A DNA stretch of 14,201 bases, taken from the NCBI GenBank assembly GCA_031269415.1, contig JAISZF010000273.1:1-14201 (forward strand), given 5' to 3'. The notes under the pieces are model-generated. The model worked only from the letters and a program-made list of their open reading frames with translations, ran no database searches and was not told the DNA's origin. The DNA comes from Clostridiales bacterium (GTDB lineage: Bacteria > Bacillota > Clostridia > Lachnospirales > WQUN01). The translations under genes were made by a program, and so were the position numbers. Below, piece after piece: positions 6,894 to 14,133 of the stretch; the stretch's first letter is position 1, and each line of letters begins with the position of its first letter.

Positions 6894-7700
6894 TTACCGC
6901 CGTAATTCGTTTATCATCTTTTCTTCCCTGGCTATCATCGCGGAGATCAGCCCGCCGTCGCCCTCCTGGCCTCTGCGCTTGCGGATATACTGAACCGTGT
7001 ACAACCCCTTATTGGAAATCATCGGATCATCGGAATCGAGGCAGAGTTTCCGCAGCAATTCCTCAATTTCATTGGCCGCCGCGTCGGAATACGTTTCCAC
7101 GACACTCATTATCTCGGAAATATTACCGGGAATAATTCTTGTATCGTCCACAAACTCCCTCATCGGCAGTCTGTTGTCTATATTGATTCCATACCCGCGC
7201 AACGAGCCGACTGGAATATCAACATCCTTATTATAGGGCTTATCGCTGTCTGTATTAATCTCCAAAATGTTGTTAGCCAACGAGGCCGGCGCTTCTCTCT
7301 CCGCGCTTTTGGCCTGGCGGAGAGCCGACACTTCCGTTTCAAACAAGCCGTCTATTCCCGGTTGAACGCTTATCGCCGCCGCTTTGTTTTCCGCCTCAAG
7401 CTCGGTGTCTATGCCGCCGAGATCCGGCGCTCTCTCTTCAAACAGCCTGACTGGTTCGGGCTGAACGTCTATCGGTTGGACGTCTATAGGTTGAAGGTTT
7501 ATCAGAGGTTGAACATCTTCCTCCGGGGCTTGCGCGTTCGCGGAAGCCAGCGGCTCGGAATAAAACTCCTTAACCAAGTTTTCGACCAATGACGAGATTT
7601 GAAATTCGGCGGCGTTGGGTTGTGTATCGACCGGACGCGCCGGCTGCCGCGCTGCCGATACTTTTTTCGACGGACCGGCGAGCGATTCGAACGAATTCAT
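6894..7700 (-). CDS. Unrecognised pilus-operon protein with Gln-Pro-rich repeats
   Basis: A 268-residue protein of unknown function without signal peptide or membrane helix. The first half (1-155) is low-complexity, rich in Ala, Glu, Pro and Gln, and contains a short (V/L)QPI(D/N) repeat at about residues 63-82. The second half (about 160-268) looks folded and mostly helical: IPVGSLRGYGINIDNRLPMREFVDD, then helices around EIMSVVETYSDAAANEIEELLRKLC and a basic stretch YIRKRRGQ. No motif of a known pilus protein is visible; it is not an obvious PilP lipoprotein because there is no lipobox or signal. The ATG at 7700 has only a weak GGAAAG upstream. The 44 codons between it and the PilO stop are open but contain no ATG, GTG or TTG. 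It sits between pilO and the coiled-coil repeat gene, which favours a role with the inner-membrane platform; that is an inference. Confidence 0.72.
   Translation of the reverse strand: MNSFESLAGPSKKVSAARQPARPVDTQPNAAEFQISSLVENLVKEFYSEPLASANAQAPEEDVQPLINLQPIDVQPIDVQPEPVRLFEERAPDLGGIDTELEAENKAAAISVQPGIDGLFETEVSALRQAKSAEREAPASLANNILEINTDSDKPYNKDVDIPVGSLRGYGINIDNRLPMREFVDDTRIIPGNISEIMSVVETYSDAAANEIEELLRKLCLDSDDPMISNKGLYTVQYIRKRRGQEGDGGLISAMIAREEKMINELRR
7455..7514 (-). repeat. Short 15-bp coding repeat in the Gln-Pro-rich protein
   Basis: Consecutive 15-base units at 7461-7475, 7476-7490 and 7491-7505 (pattern TTGGACGTCTATAGG on the plus strand) encode (V/L)QPI(D/N). Flanking partial copies extend the block. 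Confidence 0.65.
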
Positions 7701-7832
7701 ACGCGGTCTTTCCGGAGTTCCGTCGGATGTCTTAGCTCTGGGGGGTATTGCTTTATCGGCTCTAATTGTCTGATCGCCCGCCTTTCTTTTTTCTCTCTCA
7801 AGGGAAACGCAAAACCCAAAAGATCGCTGAGT
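7701..7832. other. 132-base spacer after pilO
   Basis: This is the longest gap inside the pilus operon. On the minus strand it is open in the frame of both flanking genes but has no usual start codon and is unusually rich in AGA codons, so it is probably not coding. I see no terminator-type hairpin or clear promoter. Confidence 0.4.
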
Positions 7833-8684
7833 CTATGATGTTACCACGGGCACGTCCACAACAGCGTCCGTACTGGAGGCGGTCGTCGTCTCTTCGGATG
7901 TGTCCGCCTCCTCGGGGTCGACCGGCGTTTCTTCCGACGTGTCCGCCTCGGGGTCGACCGGCGTCTCTTCCGAAGGATCAATCAGGCTCACAAACTGTAT
8001 CATGGCGTTGCAGCGGTACATTTTAACGGAGGTTCCCTCCGAGTGATCCACATGGCTTACATAATACTCAGGCAGGTGATTCATGCCAACACTGAACGAC
8101 AGATAATCTACTACAACCATCTTATCATGCTTCTGGATGGTATCAAGCATATCCAGAAGCTGTTCGGGGGTTTCATAATCCACGAAAAATGACATAATCG
8201 CGCTGGTCAGGTTGAAATAAGGCGACGGCGCGGCGGCAGCGCCCGAAGCGGCCGGATTCTCGGGGATAGGTGTCGCCAGCGTGTCCCCGCTTTGATTTTC
8301 CGCGTCAGCAATCGGCTCCGCCGCCGCGGGCAATTCAATCCTCTCCTGCTCAAAAGTTATGCTTTCGAGCAGCAAATTGTTATCGGCGACTAGCTTCTGC
8401 AGGAAATCCATATAGATTTCCTGTTTTTCATTGGCCGAATAGAAGTTATCTTTATTAGAAGGCTGGCTTTTCAAGTTCTCTAGCTCTTCCTTAAGCGCGT
8501 TCAGCCCGCCGATTTTTTTCTGATAATCATTGTATACTATTTCAATGGCGCTGATTTCAGCTTTATTCGCCTCTATCTTTTTGGCGATTTTTTCCCAGAA
8601 TAGATAGTAATAAGCGAACCCTATTACCGCGACAACCAGCAACAGTATTAACATTTTTTCATTTTTCGATAGTTTCCGACCCAT
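7833..8684 (-). CDS. pilO: PilO-like type IV pilus inner-membrane protein
   Basis: A 283-residue bitopic membrane protein matching the layout of PilO, which pairs with PilN to form the alignment subcomplex between the cytoplasmic PilM and the outer parts of the machine. It has a short charged N-terminus, one membrane helix (about 11-29, MLILLLVVAVIGFAYYYLF), a coiled coil (about 33-75) and an extracytoplasmic ferredoxin-like region (about 155-235) broken by an Ala/Pro-rich insert (about 117-155). The assignment rests on architecture and on its place directly after PilN, since PilO is poorly conserved. The C-terminus carries an acidic repeat tail (about 236-268) unlike standard PilO. Its start overlaps the end of pilN by 26 bases, consistent with translational coupling; AAGGTG lies 7 bases upstream of the ATG. 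Confidence 0.82.
   Translation of the reverse strand: MGRKLSKNEKMLILLLVVAVIGFAYYYLFWEKIAKKIEANKAEISAIEIVYNDYQKKIGGLNALKEELENLKSQPSNKDNFYSANEKQEIYMDFLQKLVADNNLLLESITFEQERIELPAAAEPIADAENQSGDTLATPIPENPAASGAAAAPSPYFNLTSAIMSFFVDYETPEQLLDMLDTIQKHDKMVVVDYLSFSVGMNHLPEYYVSHVDHSEGTSVKMYRCNAMIQFVSLIDPSEETPVDPEADTSEETPVDPEEADTSEETTTASSTDAVVDVPVVTS
7887..7979 (-). repeat. Tandem repeat encoding the acidic tail of PilO
   Basis: About two and a half copies of a 36- to 39-base unit encode D(P/T)SEETPVDPE(E)A. The DNA shows the recurring block GGGGTCGACCGGCGT on the plus strand. The last copy degenerates to DTSEETTTAS. Confidence 0.75.
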
Positions 8685-9375
8685 AATCCGGCACCTTCCC
8701 TAGTAAGTTAAACATATCCTGAGTTATATCCTTGTTAATGAATATTTTCAATTGCCCTAAGAACGGCTGTTCGAAAAGGGCGAGATCGGTGTTCCCCCCT
8801 ATTATTTCAACAGTAAATGGATTTTTAAATCTGTCGATCTCCTTATCCCCTTCGGCTTTCGCGGCATCCTGGATCTTATCTATATTGTCTTTATCTACTA
8901 CTGTCGTCATGCCCGCTAAGTCGGTCATATACTGCCGCATAACGCCCGTATCCCTTACGACGGCATTTACCGTCAGATTATTCCCGGCTATAGTAAGGCC
9001 CTGAAATTCCATTGTGTCCGGGTTTGCCTTGATGGGCGCCCAAACGTAACGGTCTATAAGAGGGCCGGTCGCCGTATTGAGAATTTTATATGTGGTATAA
9101 GCGTTCGTTATCGGTATAGTCTTATTCTTAACCTCCGCGATTTCGTCCTGAACTTCCCTATACACCGCGATCTGCCTTATAGTGTCGGCGGATTCGATGA
9201 ACTGATTCATTGTTGATTTCTCCTTCTCCAGAGTACTCAACTCAATCGTTTTGCGCAACGTAAGAAAGGCGACCGCGACGGCCGCGACTATCAGGAGGAT
9301 TATTATAAACAGTCTCCCAAAGTTTGACTTCTCCGGTTCTTTACCTTCAGGTTCTAAAAAATTAATCTCAGACAT
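8659..9375 (-). CDS. pilN: PilN-like type IV pilus inner-membrane protein
   Basis: A 238-residue bitopic protein. It begins MSEINFLEPE, which follows the PilN pattern M..INLLP; in known systems this short cytoplasmic peptide binds a groove on PilM. A membrane helix follows (about 22-40, LFIIILLIVAAVAVAFLTL), then a coiled coil (about 42-85) and an extracytoplasmic domain with an alternating strand/helix pattern (MEFQGLTIAGNNLTVNAVV, then VMRQYMTDLAG). It has an extended C-terminal part compared with short PilN proteins. GGAGGG about 5-6 bases before the ATG supports the start. It lies 22 bases after pilM and overlaps pilO by 26 bases; the order pilM-pilN-pilO is the usual one. Confidence 0.88.
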   Translation of the reverse strand: MSEINFLEPEGKEPEKSNFGRLFIIILLIVAAVAVAFLTLRKTIELSTLEKEKSTMNQFIESADTIRQIAVYREVQDEIAEVKNKTIPITNAYTTYKILNTATGPLIDRYVWAPIKANPDTMEFQGLTIAGNNLTVNAVVRDTGVMRQYMTDLAGMTTVVDKDNIDKIQDAAKAEGDKEIDRFKNPFTVEIIGGNTDLALFEQPFLGQLKIFINKDITQDMFNLLGKVPDYGSETIEK

Positions 9376-9397
9376 ATCTTCCCTCCGTGTTAATCGG

Positions 9398-10585
9398 CTA
9401 AACTATTAAAAGAGCGCCGAGAGCGTTCCCATGCGTTAACATTATATTTTGCGCGTTGACGGCCGGCCCGTACTCACAGCATCGGTGCGCGCCCGCCGGG
9501 ACGGTCTGAATCGCCAGCTTCTGTTCGAAGAATTCGCTGATCCCGCTGATCAATGAACCTCCGCCGTAGATATATATCCTGTCTATCTTTCTCTCTCTGC
9601 TGCGAATCATGTACTGAAGCACCTTATCCACCTGGTTCGCCCATTGGTTTATTATGGACATAAACTCAATAAGCGTGTGCTCATAAATGGTTTGCGGCTT
9701 ATGGTCGTCGGGCATATGCCCGTATTTTTTGTCCAGCTCCATCACGCTTATCTGGCCGCACAGCTCTTTTTTTACATGCTCGGCTTTCTTGATGTCCACC
9801 TTCAGCAGCTCTGAGATCTTCTGGTCCAGCATACGCCCGCCTATCTCGATAGCGCGGTTAAACTGATATTTTCCGTTTTCATAGACAGAGACGTTAAAAA
9901 AGGAGTGCCCCATATCAATAAAAACTATGTTTTTTTCGGCGTACTCGCTTGAGGGATTCCGCGCCATATCACATTGGATCATTTTTTCAACGGAATTTGA
10001 GTTTATATCCATTGAGATCGGTTTAAGCCCCGCAGACGTAAACAGCCTTTGATACGCCTGAATAATACTCTTGGGCACGGCGTTCACGGACACCTTGATC
10101 TTTTCCGCGTCTTCTTCCGAGACATCGCCGATTACCTTGGGCTGGATGGTGTATTCGGAGATATCTATCGGAAGATATTGCATCATCTCATATGTTACCA
10201 GCCCCAGAATGTCCTCGTCGGGTATTTTGGGTATTACAAACTCTCGTTTGATGATCTTTGTGCTTTCAATGGAAAAGATTAAATCCTTTGTTACGCCGCT
10301 GTCCCGCGAGGTCAGATTATTAAGCATAGGCGCGAGCTGCGCCGCGTTGATTATGGTCCCGTCGGCGTACGCCCCCTCCGGCGTGCCTACCGTCCGGTTT
10401 TGCTCAATAAACAGGCCATTGGGCCTCTGCCTTCCGAGCAGCATCTTCGTATAGCAGCTCCCTATGTCAATGCACAGCGCGACTTTGTATTTTGCGGTCT
10501 GTTTTTTTTTGGCGGTAAACTTTTGAGCCAGACTCTGAGCGTGTCCGTTGGATTTTTTAAATGGCAGGGCCAATGTCAGGTTCAT
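9398..10585 (-). CDS. pilM: PilM, actin-like ATPase of the type IV pilus platform
   Basis: A 395-residue cytoplasmic protein of the actin/FtsA-like fold. PilM binds ATP and the N-terminal tail of PilN at the inner face of the membrane. Visible motifs: phosphate 1 loop CIDIGSCYTKMLLG (about 38-51), the YLP..I segment (about 137-143, MMQYLPIDISEY) typical of PilM, phosphate 2 loop IVFIDMGHSFFNVSVY (about 220-235) and adenosine motif YIYGGGSLISGI (about 338-349). Relative to common PilM proteins it has an N-terminal extension of about 30 basic residues before the first strand. Start choice: ATG at 10585 lies 8 bases from AAAGGAG; the in-frame GTG at 10591 would be only 2 bases away. Confidence 0.93.
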   Translation of the reverse strand: MNLTLALPFKKSNGHAQSLAQKFTAKKKQTAKYKVALCIDIGSCYTKMLLGRQRPNGLFIEQNRTVGTPEGAYADGTIINAAQLAPMLNNLTSRDSGVTKDLIFSIESTKIIKREFVIPKIPDEDILGLVTYEMMQYLPIDISEYTIQPKVIGDVSEEDAEKIKVSVNAVPKSIIQAYQRLFTSAGLKPISMDINSNSVEKMIQCDMARNPSSEYAEKNIVFIDMGHSFFNVSVYENGKYQFNRAIEIGGRMLDQKISELLKVDIKKAEHVKKELCGQISVMELDKKYGHMPDDHKPQTIYEHTLIEFMSIINQWANQVDKVLQYMIRSRERKIDRIYIYGGGSLISGISEFFEQKLAIQTVPAGAHRCCEYGPAVNAQNIMLTHGNALGALLIV

Positions 10586-10593
10586 TTCCACAT

Positions 10594-10600
10594 CTCCTTT
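10594..10600 (-). promoter_or_regulatory. Shine-Dalgarno deciding the pilM start
   Basis: AAAGGAG on the minus strand is spaced 8 bases from ATG 10585 but only 2 bases from GTG 10591, favouring the ATG. Confidence 0.7.
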
Positions 10601-10634
10601 ACTATTACTATTAGCATTCGTAACTATTTAAATT

Positions 10635-12005
10635 TTAATCTATGTTATATTTATTTCCCAAATATTGGGTTACTTCTTCCCACTCACTGTCCAGCAGCAG
10701 GGTATCATAAATGATCAATTCGGCAAGGTGGACCGTGCTGCCGTTATCGGCTATCCTTACCACATCCGAGCTTGCCCCGTCGCCTAGCGGATCATCGGAG
10801 GAGATTGACGCGTCCTTGCCCACAGTGCGTTTCGTGTCGGAGTTGATGCCGAGTATATACCATTCGTCATCCAAGAGCCCCGGATAAACCGACATGTCAA
10901 ACGACCAGGCCGCGCCGTTGCTGACAATCTCGCTATCGGTCACATTGTCGGCCTTTACCACAGCGAACATCGTAAAATCGTCCGAGCCGTTCAATATAAG
11001 TCCGGGCGCTTCCATCCAGCCGCTGCCGTCAAAACCTATCTCACGCGCCTTTATCGGGTATTCCCTGCCGGTAAGTATGGGGAAATCCGTAATCGACAAA
11101 ACGCCTGAGGAATGGGTACCGTAATGCGCGGTGTCCGAACCGTTGCCGGAAATATCCGGCCATGTGTATACCACCGTGTCGCCCGGAGGCAGATCAACCA
11201 GCGAGGCGTCATAGTGCGCCGCCAGATTGTCAAACACCGGAAGGCCGTAGATATACAGGGGCTTGCTGATAATCGAGAGCCCCATTTTGCCGGTAATGGC
11301 CGCGGGCGTCATAACACAAACCACATGTCTGCCCGCCATCTCCGGAGTTATAACCAATTGACTTCCGGTCGCGTAAGGGATGATGCTGAAATGATTCGGG
11401 AACATGGGAACGTTTATCCCGACGCCCGGATCGCTCATGTCCACGTTATCCCATCGCATCGGGAACCCTGGACCCGAAACGTACCACTGATATTTGTTGA
11501 TCAATAGCAGCTCGGGATGATCCATGGTGTAATCCGTGGTAATCCTCGTCGCCGACTCCACGTACGAGCCGTCAACGACGACCCCTCCTACTTCTATTCT
11601 TGTTTCCAGGCTGGTAGTAACCGGAACCGCGAACTCCGGCTGCCGGACGTCCGCGACGACGGAATATATGCTTTTCGAGCTGGGATTGCCATCTATGTCA
11701 CTTATGGACTCCTCCACGGGGTAATACGATACTGTACGCTGATCCGCCGTGCCGGGGAACATCGTGTATGTGTTGGGCGCGGGCAGGGGAGTTGGCGCGG
11801 GCGTACCCGCGAGGGTGTCTTTTATATCCTGCGCTTTCCGCTCGGCTCGATTAGCCGATGAAAAAACGTTCTCGGTGATTGCCTTTGCGTTTTGCATCAG
11901 CGCGTACTGACTGATAACGCCTGGTATAAACATGCCCGCCATCACCGACAGGATCACGAAGGCGATAATTATCTCAACCAGAGTCAAACCTTTATGAGTT
12001 TTCAT
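10635..12005 (-). CDS. Type IV prepilin with Ig-like and C-terminal LamG/concanavalin A-like domain
   Basis: A 456-residue minor pilin-like protein. The type III signal is clear: leader MKTHKG, cleavage before LTLVEIIIAFVILSVMAG, with Glu at mature position 5, followed by the amphipathic pilin helix. A Pro-rich break (about 68-78) leads to a beta region with an Ig-like signature (KYQWYVSGPG ... HVVCVMT, about 172-233). From about 258 the pattern HYDAS...VVYTWPDISGNGSD, then GFDGSGWMEA, DDFTMFAVVKAD and finally AELIIYDTLLLDSEWEEV-QYLGNKYN is characteristic of bacterial LamG/concanavalin A-like lectin folds. At 456 residues it is far larger than a usual pilin of about 150. Start choice: ATG 12005 follows GAGGTG at 12010-12015 and gives a standard 6-residue leader; an ATG at 12026 overlapping the previous stop (TAATG) would give 13. 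Probably a tip adhesin; that role is inferred. Confidence 0.85.
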   Translation of the reverse strand: MKTHKGLTLVEIIIAFVILSVMAGMFIPGVISQYALMQNAKAITENVFSSANRAERKAQDIKDTLAGTPAPTPLPAPNTYTMFPGTADQRTVSYYPVEESISDIDGNPSSKSIYSVVADVRQPEFAVPVTTSLETRIEVGGVVVDGSYVESATRITTDYTMDHPELLLINKYQWYVSGPGFPMRWDNVDMSDPGVGINVPMFPNHFSIIPYATGSQLVITPEMAGRHVVCVMTPAAITGKMGLSIISKPLYIYGLPVFDNLAAHYDASLVDLPPGDTVVYTWPDISGNGSDTAHYGTHSSGVLSITDFPILTGREYPIKAREIGFDGSGWMEAPGLILNGSDDFTMFAVVKADNVTDSEIVSNGAAWSFDMSVYPGLLDDEWYILGINSDTKRTVGKDASISSDDPLGDGASSDVVRIADNGSTVHLAELIIYDTLLLDSEWEEVTQYLGNKYNID

Positions 12006-12009
12006 TTCA

Positions 12010-12015
12010 CACCTC
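12010..12015 (-). promoter_or_regulatory. Shine-Dalgarno deciding the LamG-prepilin start
   Basis: GAGGTG on the minus strand lies 4 bases before ATG 12005. The overlapping TAATG start at 12026 has no comparable site, although termination-reinitiation there is possible. Confidence 0.55.
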
Positions 12016-12025
12016 ATCACAGACA

Positions 12026-13456
12026 TTAAAGACTGGGCCCGTTCAAATGCCAGAGTTCGCTTAAAATTTCGTCCATTATCGAGGTAAAGGCACTGTTAAG
12101 CGACGCCGAGTCGTCCGCCCTGAAGACGTTCGCCGCGGGGGTGTTGAGAGCTCCCGATATATTGTTAAGGCCGTCGGTGCTGACGGAGTTTGATAAGGCG
12201 ATTAAGAACGGCTTGGCGAAGTTAGTGGAGCTAAAAAAATCGCTGCCGCACTTATTCACGTAATTTGTGGTGAGATTTGTCATGAAGCTGCCGCCGCCGG
12301 CTATCTGGAACGGTCTTAAGGAGCCTTGGATGGAGCCGGCGCTTGTGTCGTCTATATAGAGCCAGGTGGAATCATTCTTGATGTTGCCCGAGGACAGAAA
12401 ATAGTCCGAGGCGTACGGCCTGGCGGCTGAGTTCCAGTCCCTGATGCTGCACATTGTGGTGTCTCCGTCAACCAGGACGATCAAATAATTCTTGGCGGTA
12501 CCGTACGGAACTGTGGCGTTGTGCGCCTTGAGCTGATAATACGCCCTTCTGATCGCGTCGCCCGTGTTTGTGCCTCCCACGGGGATTAACGAATCAATCG
12601 CGTTGATAAGTTGTGTGTTATCGGCGTCGGTTTTTCTGAACGGATGCGGATCGTTCGCGGAACTGGAAAACGGTATAAGCGAAACGTCTATCATATCATA
12701 CGCCCCGAGGTTGTTGAGCAGTGTTTTCGCGGCGTCTTTAAGAACATCTATCCTGCGCTGCCCGACCGGGGCTATGTTGCTGTTGTGCATGTAGTATTCC
12801 ATACTGCCCGAACAGTCTAGAATCATGGCGATATGCCCGACAAACGCTCCGGGGCGTTCTTCGCCGCGGTACGCGATGGCCGTGGCGCGGTTCAAATCTG
12901 TTCCGGATTCGACTATCTGCAGCGAGTTGGCGGCTAAAGCCAGCCCGTCTATGGTAATATACGGCGCGGAGGTATCGCCGTTCAAATAGCCCTCAATCTT
13001 AAAATTGAGCAATTCGTTCTCGATAATTTCGCTGTCGGCGCTCACGCTGACATCCTTGAAAAAAGCGAAGGAATAGGTAATATCCGCTCTGGGTTCCACT
13101 ATAACGGTTTTTTTGTGTGTCGCGCTTGATTCGTTCCAGACATACTGGACGATCTGGCTGGCGGGTCTGGAATCTATGGTAGTATCCTCTATGCCGAAAT
13201 AATCCCAGCGGGTCGAGAGATTATCGGGTCTGAAGCTGGTTTTGGGGATCGTGAAGATAGCCGTCGAGTAACGGATTTTTGATGTGGCCGTTTGCGCCGC
13301 CAGCCGGATACTGGTTTGAAGATCATATTCCTTAGTCGCCATACCCAGGCTTTTTGTGCCGAGGTTCAGCAGACTTGACGCCAATAAAAACGCGAGTCCG
13401 ACAAAAGATGTGGCTATGACGATCTCGACCAGAGTAAAGCCTTTTACGCGTCGCAT
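12026..13456 (-). CDS. Type IV prepilin with von Willebrand factor A domain
   Basis: A 476-residue protein with a PilW/PilV-type N-terminus: leader MRRVKG, cleavage before FTLVEIVIATSFVGLAFLLA, and Glu at mature position 5. Residues about 40-205 form a pilin-like beta region. A VWA domain occupies about 209-470: strand HIAMILDCSGSM with MIDAS DxSxS (D214, S216, S218), a threonine loop GGTNTGDAIRRA (about 294-305) and the third acidic site LVDGDTT (about 328-334), so the metal-binding site appears complete. Two cysteines inside the VWA insert (about 336 and 403) might pair. In other type IV pili, VWA-bearing tip proteins such as PilY1 and the major-tip pilins of Gram-positives act in adhesion and mechanosensing. 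Start choice: ATG 13456 follows GGGAG (13462-13466); ATG 13468 directly abuts AAAGG. The next gene starts within 25 bases. Confidence 0.9.
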   Translation of the reverse strand: MRRVKGFTLVEIVIATSFVGLAFLLASSLLNLGTKSLGMATKEYDLQTSIRLAAQTATSKIRYSTAIFTIPKTSFRPDNLSTRWDYFGIEDTTIDSRPASQIVQYVWNESSATHKKTVIVEPRADITYSFAFFKDVSVSADSEIIENELLNFKIEGYLNGDTSAPYITIDGLALAANSLQIVESGTDLNRATAIAYRGEERPGAFVGHIAMILDCSGSMEYYMHNSNIAPVGQRRIDVLKDAAKTLLNNLGAYDMIDVSLIPFSSSANDPHPFRKTDADNTQLINAIDSLIPVGGTNTGDAIRRAYYQLKAHNATVPYGTAKNYLIVLVDGDTTMCSIRDWNSAARPYASDYFLSSGNIKNDSTWLYIDDTSAGSIQGSLRPFQIAGGGSFMTNLTTNYVNKCGSDFFSSTNFAKPFLIALSNSVSTDGLNNISGALNTPAANVFRADDSASLNSAFTSIMDEILSELWHLNGPSL

Positions 13457-13489
13457 ACGCTCTCCCATCCTTTCTGTCTATCTTAAATA

Positions 13490-13999
13490 TTAATTATCAA
13501 CGGTTTGTTCGCTTATCGCCGGGTTGTCCGCGCGGTACCATACGCTGCCCTTATTTTTATATTCTGTGTCCGAGCCGTCTTTATATACTCCCTCGGATTC
13601 GACACGGATCCATTTCAGCATGCTGCCCGGTTTCAGCGGCGAACTTATCCTCACGGTCACGGAACCGTTAGGAAGGTTAATGGTTTGTGTCAGCGGTGGT
13701 TTCAAGGGGTCGGACAGATAGTTGTCGAGTATGGTTATCTTTTCGGGCAGGTGGGGCGTGACCCACGCGCTTATATAGTAGGGGTTGTCCACTTGTGTGA
13801 GGAGGGCCGCCGTGCCCATTTCTAGGCCTGTTTGCATGTGGTAATAGGCTTGAATGTTTTTTTCTTGCAGAACGGTCGTTTTGAGGTTCGCGTTGAAGAA
13901 GCTGAACATGATGCCCGCCGCCGCGGTGATGACGACAAATACTACCGCTACAAACGGAAGCGCTGCACCTTTACGGAAATTTCCCCCTTTGGTTTTCAT
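13490..13999 (-). CDS. PilX-like pilus-assembly membrane protein
   Basis: A 169-residue protein with a short basic N-terminus and one N-terminal membrane helix (about 11-33, KGAALPFVAVVFVVITAAAG). The helix is followed by an amphipathic segment ending in YYHMQTGLEMGTAALL and a small beta domain. This is the layout of PilX-type minor pilins, which begin near a G-A-A-L motif and often carry AExG-like segments after the helix (here QTGLEMG). The canonical Glu at position 5 after a GFTL-type site is absent, so processing by prepilin peptidase is uncertain. GGGAG lies 8 bases before the ATG. It is the first gene after the 14024-14056 hairpin, and 33 bases separate its stop from the VWA-prepilin start. 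It probably belongs to the minor pilin initiation complex. Confidence 0.7.
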   Translation of the reverse strand: MKTKGGNFRKGAALPFVAVVFVVITAAAGIMFSFFNANLKTTVLQEKNIQAYYHMQTGLEMGTAALLTQVDNPYYISAWVTPHLPEKITILDNYLSDPLKPPLTQTINLPNGSVTVRISSPLKPGSMLKWIRVESEGVYKDGSDTEYKNKGSVWYRADNPAISEQTVDN

Positions 14000-14023
14000 T
14001 TAATCAACTCCCACTGAATAGAT

Positions 14024-14056
14024 AAAACCGGCCAGGGGCAAGCCCTGCCGGTTTTT
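14024..14056 (-). terminator. Hairpin with T-run between the upstream gene and the minor pilin genes
   Basis: The left arm AAAACCGGCCAGGG (14024-14037) pairs with CCCTGCCGGTTTT (14043-14055), with one bulged C and loop GGCAA/GCAAG. In the minus-strand transcript the hairpin is followed by a T-run (GGTTTTATC); on the plus strand it is followed by TTTTT. It follows the stop codon at 14134 by about 80 bases and precedes the PilX-like start, so it may end or partly attenuate transcription entering the pilus operon. No promoter is visible between it and 13999. Confidence 0.75.
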
Positions 14057-14059
14057 AAG

Positions 14060-14108
14060 GACGAACCCTCCCGCGTCTGTTGCCGACGCAAGCCGCTATG
14101 GCTTCGTC
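14060..14108. repeat. Cluster of overlapping inverted repeats
   Basis: Several mutually exclusive pairings are visible: GACGAA (14060-14065) with TTCGTC (14103-14108); GCGTC (14073-14077) with GACGC (14085-14089); and GACG-C-AAGCC (14085-14094) with GGCTTCGTC (14100-14108). It lies in the 3' untranslated region of the upstream gene. Confidence 0.45.
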
Positions 14109-14133
14109 GTGTTACACAGGGATAAAGCTGTTA

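Noticed and set aside
7701..7832. Possible fusion or stop readthrough joining PilO to the 268-residue protein, since the spacer is open in the same frame
   Set aside because: Forty-four open codons are not surprising by chance, the stretch is rich in AGA codons unlike its neighbours, and the downstream gene has its own ATG.
14060..14130. A cyclic di-GMP (GEMM) riboswitch suggested by GACGCAAGCC
   Set aside because: The conserved tetraloop-receptor elements and the rest of the GEMM core are absent on both strands, and the stretch follows a coding region's stop instead of forming a clear leader with its own promoter.
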